Positions 1 through 6,514 of a DNA stretch of 21,830 nt are shown here, one piece after another. The position numbers were made by a program, and so were the translations under genes. Every line of letters starts with the position of its first letter. Within the stretch, counting starts at the first letter, position 1. The notes under the pieces are model-generated. The model saw only the letters and a program-made list of their open reading frames with translations, searched no databases and had not been told where the DNA came from. The stretch comes from UBA7803 sp041686955 (GTDB lineage: Bacteria; Pseudomonadota; Gammaproteobacteria; Pseudomonadales; Azotimanducaceae), in NCBI GenBank assembly GCA_041686955.1, contig JAWLCV010000068.1, positions 1 through 21,830 of the forward strand, in the 5' to 3' direction.

Positions 1-1
1 G

Positions 2-349
2 GCGGAGCACGTGCTGGAAGACTTCGCCCATCGGGTGTGGCGCCAGGAGCACGGTGACGCGCCGCTGCCGGACGCGCTGGTCACCGCCCCCGAGCTCACG
101 CCCCGCGAGCACCTGCTGATGGAGGCCGCGGTGCAGCCCTACGTCGACAACGCCATCTCCAAGACCATCAACGTGCCGGAGAGCCTGCCCTTCGACGAGT
201 TCCAGTCGGTCTACCGCGAGGCCTTCCGGCTCGGTCTGAAAGGCTGCACAACCTTCCGCCCCAATGCCGTCACCGGCGCGGTGCTGTCGAGCGAGCCCGC
301 CCCCGACGGCCGCGAGCCCCGTTGCACCATCGAGCGGGAGTGCGACTGA
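2..349 (+). CDS. nrdJ: Adenosylcobalamin-dependent (class II) ribonucleotide reductase, C-terminal fragment
   Basis: This is the last ~115 codons of a ribonucleotide reductase whose 5' part lies outside the window; the frame is open to the left edge. The segment AISKTINVPE, followed about 20 residues later by GLKGCTTFRPN, is the conserved C-terminal stretch of the large B12-dependent reductases, which make deoxyribonucleotides with adenosylcobalamin instead of a diiron or glycyl-radical partner and so work with or without oxygen. The protein ends CTIERECD. The two cysteines spaced CX5C could be the redox-active tail that re-reduces the active site, but that is inference. The stop TGA is at 347-349. 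The next gene starts 114 nt downstream and is functionally unrelated. The family call is firm; substrate class and full length cannot be judged. Confidence 0.9.
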   Translation, partial: AEHVLEDFAHRVWRQEHGDAPLPDALVTAPELTPREHLLMEAAVQPYVDNAISKTINVPESLPFDEFQSVYREAFRLGLKGCTTFRPNAVTGAVLSSEPAPDGREPRCTIERECD

Positions 350-463
350 CCCGCCGAGGCCCCGTGCGCGGTCTCGTGAGCAGGCACGCCGTTGACCGTT
401 CGCAATGCCCGCCGCTCATGACAAGCCAACAATGGCGGACCCATCGCTGGTCGGGGAGATCGA

Positions 464-1276
464 GTGAACGACGGGGGGAGATCCGCCGCCTGCGCCAACC
501 GCGCGGCTCGAGTGCTGCTGGGTGCTTCGCTCGGCCTGCTCGGCGCCTGCTCCGGGGCGGGCGGAGGGGGCGACGGGACTTCGTCATCCTCAGCCGGCGA
601 ACCCGCGTCTGCCGCGACGGACGCAACTGCGGCGCCGGACGCGCCCGAAAACCCGCCACCCGCGGAAAGCCCACAGGAGCCCGAGCCGGCGGCGCCCGCA
701 CCACCGGTTCCAGAGCCCGAGCCGCCCGCGACAGAACCGCCGCCGGACGCGAAGCCAGCCCCTGCAGAACCCCCGCCGGACGCCGAGCTGCCCGAGGTGA
801 TCATCGCAGTGGCGGAGCAACCGCCTCGCGCGGGCGAGCTCGTGCGCCTGACCTGGAACGCCGAGAACGCGGGAGCCTGTGAAGCCGACGGCGGCTGGTC
901 CGGCGAAAGGTCCACCTCCGGATCGGCCCTGGTGGGACCGCTGGAGGCCGCCACCACCTTCACCCTGAGCTGCGCGGGCCCCGGCGGCAGCACCGTGGAG
1001 ATGCTCCAGGTCGAGGTGATCAGCCCGGTCACCGTCCGCTGGATTCCGCCCACCGCCAACGTGGACGGCAGCGCCATCGACGATCTTGCGGGATTTCGCA
1101 TCTACTATGGGGAGGAAAGCCGCCGCTATGATCAGCAGGTGCACGTGCCGGACCCGGAGCGGACGAGCGAGACCGTGAGCCTGTCCTCGGGCACGTTCTT
1201 CGTGGCCATGACGGCCCTGGACGCCGATGGCCACGAGAGCGCCTATTCCAACGAGGTGACCGTAGCCGCTCCCTGA
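464..1276 (+). CDS. Predicted outer-membrane lipoprotein with Pro/Glu-rich linker, Ig-like and fibronectin III-like domains
   Basis: A 270-residue protein of unknown function. The start is GTG at 464, with GGGGAG at 453-458 as ribosome site. Residues 13-29 form a signal peptide ending in the lipobox LGAC, so Cys29 should be lipidated; Ser at +2 predicts sorting to the outer membrane. Residues 30-110 are low complexity: first Gly/Ser/Ala, then strongly Pro/Glu/Ala, a likely extended spacer. Residues ~111-187 resemble a bacterial Ig-like module (LTWNAENAGAC, then a GPLEAATTFTLSC strand), with Cys139 and Cys170 placed to form a disulfide. Residues ~190-268 resemble a fibronectin type III module (FRIYYG, then ALDADGHESAYSNEV). 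No enzymatic motif is visible. The architecture suggests a surface-tethered binding or structural protein. It converges on the MerR-type gene with a 12-nt gap. Confidence 0.8.
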   Translation: MNDGGRSAACANRAARVLLGASLGLLGACSGAGGGGDGTSSSSAGEPASAATDATAAPDAPENPPPAESPQEPEPAAPAPPVPEPEPPATEPPPDAKPAPAEPPPDAELPEVIIAVAEQPPRAGELVRLTWNAENAGACEADGGWSGERSTSGSALVGPLEAATTFTLSCAGPGGSTVEMLQVEVISPVTVRWIPPTANVDGSAIDDLAGFRIYYGEESRRYDQQVHVPDPERTSETVSLSSGTFFVAMTALDADGHESAYSNEVTVAAP

Positions 1277-1288
1277 GGCGGCGCCGTC

Positions 1289-1993
1289 TCATTCTCCCGC
1301 GGTGTTCAGCGCCTCGATGATGGCCCGGGTCCTGAGCAGGGCGACCAGCTCGTTGCCGAGCCGCACGCCGTCCGCGCCGAGGCGGGCCGCCTGGTGATTG
1401 TCCAGCCGCCCGGAGTAGCGGGCGAGGAAAAGGCCCACCTCTTCCTCGGCGAGCAGCCGGGTCATCTGCACGTACAGCACCAGCGTCTCCGGGCCGTAGC
1501 CGTGCTCCCGGCTGAACCCGGCGGCACGCAACCGGCCCCACACCTCGACGATGGCGGCGTCACGGAAATCCACCGTGCCCTGGGCCGAGACGGTGATGAC
1601 GCCGAGATCCGCCAGCTCCCGCAATTCCGCCTCAGCGAGCCCGGCCTGCGCAGCCACCTCCTCGAGCGGGCGCGGCGGCGCGGGCTGGGCTCCGTCGAGC
1701 AGCGCGGGCAGCAGGTGCTCGATGCCCGGTATGGCGTTGCCGGCGGTCAGCGTCTGCAGGTTCTCCTGGTCGAGCACCGCCTTGATCACCGCCAGCGGCA
1801 GGTAGCGCTTCTCCTGAAGTTCTTTGATGGCGCGGATGCGCGCCACATGAGCCTCGTTGTAGTAGGCCACGTTGCGCCGGGGTTTCTCCGGCTCCGGCAG
1901 CAGCCCTTCGCTGATGTAGTAGCGGATCGCTTCCCGGCCCACGCCGGTCCGCGCCTCCAGGTCCTTCATCTTGAGTCGCGCGCTGCCGCTCAT
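1289..1993 (-). CDS. MerR-family transcriptional regulator, possibly with two winged-helix domains
   Basis: A 234-residue regulator. Residues 8-75 are a MerR-type winged helix: a recognition turn (LEARTGVGREAIRYYISEGL), a wing with NVAYYNEAHV, and the following helices. Residues ~109-161 repeat the same pattern in degenerate form (PLEEVAAQAGLAEAELREL, then GVI, a short wing, DFRDAAIVEVWGRLRAAGF), so the protein may carry a second DNA-binding or pseudo-DNA-binding domain. The C-terminal ~70 residues are helical and show no recognisable ligand pocket or metal-binding cysteines. I chose ATG at 1993 because the MerR fold begins there and GAGGG lies just upstream; the open frame continues further upstream only as antisense to the P450 gene. 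The gene starts 11 nt after the P450 stop, so the two are probably co-transcribed and the protein is a candidate regulator of the P450. Confidence 0.85.
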   Translation of the reverse strand: MSGSARLKMKDLEARTGVGREAIRYYISEGLLPEPEKPRRNVAYYNEAHVARIRAIKELQEKRYLPLAVIKAVLDQENLQTLTAGNAIPGIEHLLPALLDGAQPAPPRPLEEVAAQAGLAEAELRELADLGVITVSAQGTVDFRDAAIVEVWGRLRAAGFSREHGYGPETLVLYVQMTRLLAEEEVGLFLARYSGRLDNHQAARLGADGVRLGNELVALLRTRAIIEALNTAGE

Positions 1994-2004
1994 GGGGCCC
2001 TCGC

Positions 2005-3252
2005 TCAATGCGGGTGCAGTCGAACCGGCATCCGCGCATAGCCGTGGACGAAGTTCGAGCACACCCGCGCGGGCTCCTCCACCACCTCCACGTGACGGAA
2101 GCGCGCGAGAATCTCCTCCCAGACGATGCGTAGCTGCATCTCCGCCAGCCGGTTGCCCATGCAGCGGTGGACCCCGAAGCCGAAGGAGACGTGCTGGCGC
2201 GCGTTGGCACGGTCGATGATCAGCTTGTCGGCGTCCTCGAACACCGTCTCGTCGCGGTTGCCGGAGACGTACCACATCACCACCCGGTCGCCCTTGCGGA
2301 TTCGTTTGCCGGCGAGCTCCGTGTCCACCGCCGCCGTGCGCCGCATGTGGGCCAGCGGGGTCTGCCAGCGGATGATCTCCGAGACCATGTTGGGGATGAT
2401 CGACGGGTTCTGCCGCAGCTTCTCGAACTGGTCCGGGAACCGGTTCAGTGCGTAGACGCCGCCGGAGAGGGAATTGCGGGTGGTGTCGTTGCCGCCGACG
2501 ATGAGCAGCAGCAGGTTACCGAGATACTCCAGCGGCTCCATCCTCTGAAAGGCCTCGTTGTGGGCCATCATGGAGACGAAGTCGTTGCCCGGCCGGCTCT
2601 TGCGCTCCGCCCACAGGCGGTTGAAGTAGTCGAGGCACTCCATCAGCTCGGACTGACGCTCTTCCTCCGTCATGCTGGTGGCGCCGGTCTGCTCCGGCGA
2701 CGAGGTGGCGCAGTCGGACCAGTGGGTGAGCTTGCGCCGCTCCTCGAAGGGAAAATCGAACAGGGTGGCCAGCATCTGGGTGGTCAGCTCGATCGACACC
2801 CGATCCACCCAGTCGAACTCTTCGCCCACGGGCAGCGCGTCCAGAATGTCCGTTACCCGGCGGCGGATCGTGGGCTCGAGCTGCGCCAGGTTCTTCGGCG
2901 ACACCGCTCCCACCACCCCCTTGCGCTGCTCGTCGTGCTTGGGCGGGTCCATGGCGATGAACATGGGCAGGGTGAAATCCTCCGCCGGATCGCCGATGAC
3001 GATGGTGGGCACCGAGGAAAACAGCTCGTGGTGGGTGTCCACGTACTTGATGTCGTCGAAGCGGGTGACGGACCAGTAGGCGCCGAAGGGACTCTCCGCG
3101 GTGTAGTGCACCGGGTCCTCCCGGCGCAGCCGCGCGAAGTACGGCCCGTGGGCGTCGTGCTCGAACAGGCTGCTGTCCGCGACGTCGATCGCGTCGAGCG
3201 GCACGGACCAGGCATCGGTGGTGGCGCGGGTGGTGTCGACGGCTTCCGTCAT
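2005..3252 (-). CDS. Cytochrome P450 of the CYP153 family (alkane terminal hydroxylase)
   Basis: A 415-residue soluble P450. Seen: the I-helix oxygen-activation motif GGNDTT at residues 253-258, the K-helix ExxR as E292-I-I-R295, and the heme loop FGFGVHRCMGN with proximal thiolate Cys364. Runs such as MFIAMDPPKHD (97-107), LIVGGNDTTRNS (250-261) and IPNMVSEIIRWQTPLA (286-301) match the CYP153 family closely. Known: CYP153 enzymes hydroxylate medium-chain n-alkanes and related compounds at the terminal carbon, taking electrons from a [2Fe-2S] ferredoxin and its reductase. Neither partner is encoded in this window, so they must lie elsewhere. Start ATG at 3252 has AGGAG eight nt upstream. It is followed by the MerR-like regulator. 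The family assignment is strong; the actual substrate is inferred. Confidence 0.93.
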   Translation of the reverse strand: MTEAVDTTRATTDAWSVPLDAIDVADSSLFEHDAHGPYFARLRREDPVHYTAESPFGAYWSVTRFDDIKYVDTHHELFSSVPTIVIGDPAEDFTLPMFIAMDPPKHDEQRKGVVGAVSPKNLAQLEPTIRRRVTDILDALPVGEEFDWVDRVSIELTTQMLATLFDFPFEERRKLTHWSDCATSSPEQTGATSMTEEERQSELMECLDYFNRLWAERKSRPGNDFVSMMAHNEAFQRMEPLEYLGNLLLLIVGGNDTTRNSLSGGVYALNRFPDQFEKLRQNPSIIPNMVSEIIRWQTPLAHMRRTAAVDTELAGKRIRKGDRVVMWYVSGNRDETVFEDADKLIIDRANARQHVSFGFGVHRCMGNRLAEMQLRIVWEEILARFRHVEVVEEPARVCSNFVHGYARMPVRLHPH

Positions 3253-3291
3253 GACTCTCTCTCCTTCCTTTCCCCTGCGGATCGCGGAGTC

Positions 3292-3321
3292 ATACTACGC
3301 ACTTTGCCGGGGCCCGCACAA
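3292..3321 (-). promoter_or_regulatory. Possible promoter of the CYP153-regulator unit
   Basis: On the minus strand TTGTGC (3321-3316) is followed after 18 nt by TAGTAT (3297-3292), placing a start about 30 nt before the P450 ATG. The match to sigma-70 consensus is weak (3/6 and 4/6) and the 18-nt spacer is slightly long. A suboptimal spacer is common in promoters activated by MerR proteins (known for the family), but those are usually 19-20 nt, so this is only suggestive. Confidence 0.3.
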
Positions 3322-3398
3322 GCCCGCCGCCGGCTCTTGCATCCGACCGCCACGCACTCGACCATCCGTGCCCGTCAACCGCAGCCGGATCACTCCCC

Positions 3399-3884
3399 AT
3401 GCCCCTGCACGTCGCCCTGTACCAGCCGGAAATTCCCCCCAACACCGGCAACGTGATCCGGCTCTGCGCCAACACGGGAGCCACGCTGCACCTGATCCGG
3501 CCGCTCGGATTCGAACTGGACGACAGCCGGCTCAAGCGCGCGGGTCTCGACTACCACGAATGGGCCCGGGTGGAGGTGCACGAGCACCTGACGGAGTGCG
3601 TGGAGCGGGTCGCGCCGCGGCGGCTCTACGCCTTCACCACGCGGGGCAGCGTGCGCCACGTGGACGCCCGCTTCGCGCCCGAAGACATGATCCTGTTCGG
3701 ACCGGAGACCCGGGGGCTTCCGGAAGACGTGCTCGATTCGGTGGCGGCGGAGCAGCGGCTGCGCATCCCGATGGTGCCGGGCTCGCGCAGCCTCAATCTC
3801 TCGAACGCGGTGGCGGTGGCCGTCTTCGAGGCCTGGCGCCAGCAGGGGTTCGCCGGCGCCGAGCCGCACCGGCTCGCCCTCTAG
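3399..3884 (+). CDS. trmL: tRNA (cytidine/uridine-2'-O-)-methyltransferase TrmL
   Basis: A 161-residue SPOUT-class RNA methyltransferase, the normal length for the family. TrmL methylates the 2'-oxygen of the wobble nucleotide (position 34) of certain leucine tRNAs using S-adenosylmethionine. Seen: the N-terminal YQPEIPPNTGNVIRLCANTG stretch (residues 8-27) with the invariant Asn-Thr-Gly-Asn; FGPETRGLP at 100-108; and IPMVPGSRSLNLSNAVA at 123-139. The last two form the trefoil-knot cofactor site. Start ATG at 3399 fits the family N-terminus; there is no strong Shine-Dalgarno. It is divergent from the P450 gene (146-nt gap) and converges on secB with a 12-nt gap. In E. coli trmL also lies near secB, separated by gpsA and cysE, which are absent here. 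Confidence 0.95.
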   Translation: MPLHVALYQPEIPPNTGNVIRLCANTGATLHLIRPLGFELDDSRLKRAGLDYHEWARVEVHEHLTECVERVAPRRLYAFTTRGSVRHVDARFAPEDMILFGPETRGLPEDVLDSVAAEQRLRIPMVPGSRSLNLSNAVAVAVFEAWRQQGFAGAEPHRLAL

Positions 3885-3896
3885 GAAAGCCGGCGG

Positions 3897-4382
3897 TCAG
3901 TGGGCGGTCTGCGCCTGCTTGCGCATCGCGTCCGCGTACAGGGCCTCGAAGTTGACCGGGGCGAGATGCACGGCGGGAAAGCCTCCGCGCACCACCAGGC
4001 TGTCCACGGTCTCTCGCACGTAGGGAAACAGGGTTCCCGGGCACAGGGTCCCGAGCACCCGCTGGCGGGCGGCGTCGTCGAGCCCGGTGACCTGGAACAC
4101 CCCGGCCTGCTGCACCTCGGCGATGTAGGCGGTCTTGTCCTCGATCCGGGCCCGCAGGGTGGCGGAGAGCACCACTTCGAACCGGTCGCTGCCCAGCCCG
4201 CTGGTGCGGGTGTTGATGTCGAGATTGAACTCGGGCTGCCAGCGCTGCCCGAACACGGTGGGCGACTGGGGGCTCTCGAAGGACGCATCCTTCAGGTACA
4301 GGCGCTCCAGGAGAATCTGCCCCTGCCCCTGGGCCGGGTTCGCACCGGCCTCGCCGGCGGGCGTGCTTCCTTCTTCACTCAT
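3897..4382 (-). CDS. secB: Protein-export chaperone SecB
   Basis: A 161-residue SecB. SecB is a cytoplasmic tetramer that holds precursor proteins unfolded and hands them to SecA for export. Seen: YLKDASFESPQSP (residues 29-41), the family's N-terminal beta strand; FPYVRETVDSLVVRGGFP (119-136); and LAPVNFEALY (140-149), all hallmark stretches. The first ~20 residues are a low-complexity Gly/Ala/Gln tail, which varies between species. Start ATG at 4382 has AAAGGATGA upstream. That site overlaps the TGA of the rhodanese gene, which ends only 4 nt before, so the two are probably translationally coupled. The usual E. coli order is yibN-grxC-secB; here grxC is missing between them. Confidence 0.96.
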   Translation of the reverse strand: MSEEGSTPAGEAGANPAQGQGQILLERLYLKDASFESPQSPTVFGQRWQPEFNLDINTRTSGLGSDRFEVVLSATLRARIEDKTAYIAEVQQAGVFQVTGLDDAARQRVLGTLCPGTLFPYVRETVDSLVVRGGFPAVHLAPVNFEALYADAMRKQAQTAH

Positions 4383-4386
4383 CGGC

Positions 4387-4803
4387 TCATCCTTTCACGA
4401 CCGGCAGGTTCTGATTGCGCCATTCCGTCATGCCTCCGGTCAGACGGCAGACGTTCTCGAACCCCTTCTTGCGCAGCAGCGTGCCCGCCGCGCCGGCCTG
4501 CTGGCCGATGCGGCACACCAGGATGACGGGACGCTGGCGATACTTCTTGAGCTCGTCCAGGCGGCCTTCCAGCGCCGAGTAGGGGATGTTGAGGGCATCG
4601 ACGATATGTCCCGACTGGAAGTCCTTGCGCTCGCGCACGTCGAGCACCACCGCGTCGTGCCGATTCACCATGTCCACGAGCTGCTGCGCGCTCACCGACG
4701 CGCCGCCCCGCTTGGTCTCGTTGCGGATGAACAGGGTCAGCAGCAGCAGGAAGGTACCTACCAGGAAGGGGTGATTGGCGATGAACTCGAAGAACTGTTG
4801 CAT
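4387..4803 (-). CDS. yibN: Membrane-anchored rhodanese-domain protein, YibN type
   Basis: A 138-residue protein with one N-terminal membrane helix (residues ~11-27, rich in Leu/Phe) followed by a single rhodanese domain (~36-134). The presumed catalytic cysteine is Cys97 in the loop VCRIGQQAG. The upstream VVLDVRERKDFQSGHI (52-67) and downstream LTGGMTEWR (121-129) motifs are intact. Rhodaneses of this kind carry sulfur as a persulfide; the physiological acceptor of YibN-like proteins is not settled, so I assign no specific reaction. The protein should be anchored in the inner membrane with the domain in the cytoplasm. It is the first gene of the yibN-secB unit, divergent from gpmI as in E. 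coli. Confidence 0.88.
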   Translation of the reverse strand: MQQFFEFIANHPFLVGTFLLLLTLFIRNETKRGGASVSAQQLVDMVNRHDAVVLDVRERKDFQSGHIVDALNIPYSALEGRLDELKKYRQRPVILVCRIGQQAGAAGTLLRKKGFENVCRLTGGMTEWRNQNLPVVKG

Positions 4804-4847
4804 GCTCGAGGGCGGATTCCGGGTTCGGGGGAGGACGAAACCGCGGG

Positions 4848-4853
4848 ATTATA
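4848..4853 (-). promoter_or_regulatory. -10 element for the yibN-secB unit
   Basis: A perfect TATAAT on the minus strand in an otherwise very GC-rich 157-nt divergent spacer. Transcription would start near 4841, giving a leader of about 37 nt before the rhodanese ATG. I see no good -35 element at 16-18 nt, so the promoter may depend on an activator or on the strong -10 alone. Confidence 0.5.
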
Positions 4854-4921
4854 CACGTCCCGGCCGCGGGGATAGCCATATCCGGGCGCGGGCGCCACGT
4901 GGGCCCTCGCGGCCGGGAATC

Positions 4922-4930
4922 TGCTACACT
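4922..4930 (+). promoter_or_regulatory. Extended -10 promoter for gpmI
   Basis: TGCTACACT fits the extended -10 pattern TGnTAnAnT and lies 30 nt before the gpmI ATG, so transcription would start near 4937 with a leader of about 24 nt. No -35 match is visible at the right distance, which is acceptable for extended -10 promoters. It would drive the gpmI-envC-ctpA unit. Confidence 0.5.
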
Positions 4931-4960
4931 CCGCGGCCCTGCAGTTGCAGAGCCAAGCCG

Positions 4961-6514
4961 ATGAAGAATGTCACTCTGCTGGTGGTTCTCGACGGGTTCG
5001 GGTACAGCGAGAACGTGGACGGCAACGCCATCGCCGCCGCGAACACCCCACACTGGGACCGCTACTGGTCCGAGCAGCCTCACACCCTGATCTCCGGCTC
5101 CGGCCTCGACGTGGGCCTGCCGGAAGGCCAGATGGGCAACTCGGAGGTCGGCCACATGAATCTGGGCGCCGGCCGGGTGGTGTATCAGGATCTCACCCGT
5201 ATCAACCGCGCCATCGAGCAGAGCGAGTTCGAGCGCAACCGCGCCCTGAACCGGGCCTTCGACCGGGTGAAGAAGAGCGGCGGTGCGCTGCACGTCATGG
5301 GCCTGCTCTCCCCCGGCGGGGTGCACAGCCACGAGGACCAGATCTTCACCTGCATCGAGATGGCGGCAAGCGCGGGCATCGAGCGGGTCTACCTGCATGC
5401 GTTCCTCGACGGCCGGGACACGCCTCCGCGCAGCGCCCGGGCGTCCCTGGAGAAGGCCCAGGCGCTGATGCAGCGTCTCGGCCGGGGCGCGGTGGCCTCC
5501 ATCGTGGGCCGCTACTTCGCCATGGACCGGGACCGCCGCTGGGACCGCGTCGAGCGCGCCTACAACCTGCTGGTGCGCGGCGAGGCGCCGTTCCACGCCG
5601 CCACCGCCACCGACGCCCTGGAGCTGGCCTACGGCCGGGGCGAGAACGACGAGTTCGTCCAGCCCACGTCCGTGCACCCGGAAGGCGAGTTGCCGGTGCG
5701 GATTCAGGACGGCGACGGGGTGGTGTTCATGAACTTCCGCGCCGACCGCGCGCGCCAGCTCACACGGGCCATGGTGGATGCCGATTTCGACGGCTTCGAG
5801 CGGCGCAGCACCGTACGCATGGCGGACTTCGTCATGCTCACCCGCTACGCCGACGACATCCGAACCTCCTGCGCCTTCGAGCCCGCGGTACTCACCAACA
5901 CCCTGGGCGAGTACCTGTCCCGCCTGGGCAAGACCCAGCTTCGCATCGCCGAGACGGAAAAGTACGCCCACGTCACCTTCTTCTTCTCCGGCGGCCGCGA
6001 GGACCCCTTCGACGGCGAACGGCGCATCCTCATCCCGTCGCCCAAGGTGAGCACCTACGACCAGTGCCCGGAGATGAGCGCGCCGAAGGTCACCGACGAG
6101 CTGGTGGCCGCCATCCGCTCCCGGGAATACGACTTGATCGTCTGCAACTACGCCAACGGCGACATGGTGGGCCACACCGGCGACTTCGACGCCGCGGTGC
6201 GGGCGGTGGAGACCCTGGATCAGTGCCTGGGGCGCCTGGAGCAGGCGATAACCGAGGTGGGCGGTCAGATGCTCGTCACCGCCGACCACGGTAATGCGGA
6301 GCAGATGCGCGACGACAGCACCGGGCAGCCGCACACGGCCCATACCTCCGATCCCGTTCCGCTGGTGTACCTCGGGCCGCAGCCCGTGGAGCTCGAAGAC
6401 GGCGGCACCCTGGCGGACGTGGCGCCCACCCTGCTCTCGCTCATGCATCTGGAGATTCCCGCGGAGATGACGGGGCACTCGCTGGTGAAGACCCGGGAGC
6501 GCCGGACTGCGTGA
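4961..6514 (+). CDS. gpmI: 2,3-bisphosphoglycerate-independent phosphoglycerate mutase
   Basis: A 517-residue cofactor-independent mutase that interconverts 3- and 2-phosphoglycerate in glycolysis and gluconeogenesis through a phosphoserine intermediate and two manganese ions. Seen: Asp11 in VVLDGFGY; catalytic Ser61 in GQMGNSEVGH; HSHEDQ (122-127); DGRDTPP (150-156); NYANGDMVGHTG (396-407) with Asp401 and His405; ADHGNAEQ (441-448) with Asp442 and His443; and His461 in PHTAHTSDP. All expected metal and catalytic residues are present. I chose ATG at 4961 because the family begins with KNVTLLVVLDG; the frame is open further upstream but that part lacks homology and lies before the predicted promoter. 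Its Shine-Dalgarno is weak. The stop overlaps the envC start by 4 nt (GTGA). Confidence 0.97.
   Translation: MKNVTLLVVLDGFGYSENVDGNAIAAANTPHWDRYWSEQPHTLISGSGLDVGLPEGQMGNSEVGHMNLGAGRVVYQDLTRINRAIEQSEFERNRALNRAFDRVKKSGGALHVMGLLSPGGVHSHEDQIFTCIEMAASAGIERVYLHAFLDGRDTPPRSARASLEKAQALMQRLGRGAVASIVGRYFAMDRDRRWDRVERAYNLLVRGEAPFHAATATDALELAYGRGENDEFVQPTSVHPEGELPVRIQDGDGVVFMNFRADRARQLTRAMVDADFDGFERRSTVRMADFVMLTRYADDIRTSCAFEPAVLTNTLGEYLSRLGKTQLRIAETEKYAHVTFFFSGGREDPFDGERRILIPSPKVSTYDQCPEMSAPKVTDELVAAIRSREYDLIVCNYANGDMVGHTGDFDAAVRAVETLDQCLGRLEQAITEVGGQMLVTADHGNAEQMRDDSTGQPHTAHTSDPVPLVYLGPQPVELEDGGTLADVAPTLLSLMHLEIPAEMTGHSLVKTRERRTA

Noticed and set aside
211..1101. Long minus-strand open frame opposite the lipoprotein
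   Set aside because: Composition mirrors the GC-rich codon bias of the plus-strand gene; no ribosome site or recognisable motif, and it runs into nrdJ.
1275..1290. Near-palindrome between the lipoprotein and regulator genes (GAGGCGGCGCCGTCTC) as a bidirectional terminator
   Set aside because: The core has no loop, one pair is mismatched and no T-tract follows on either strand.
1994..2275. Upstream extension of the MerR-type regulator frame (94 extra codons)
   Set aside because: It lies antisense-frame within the P450 coding sequence, has an Arg/Gly-rich composition typical of shadow frames, and the MerR fold starts at 1993.
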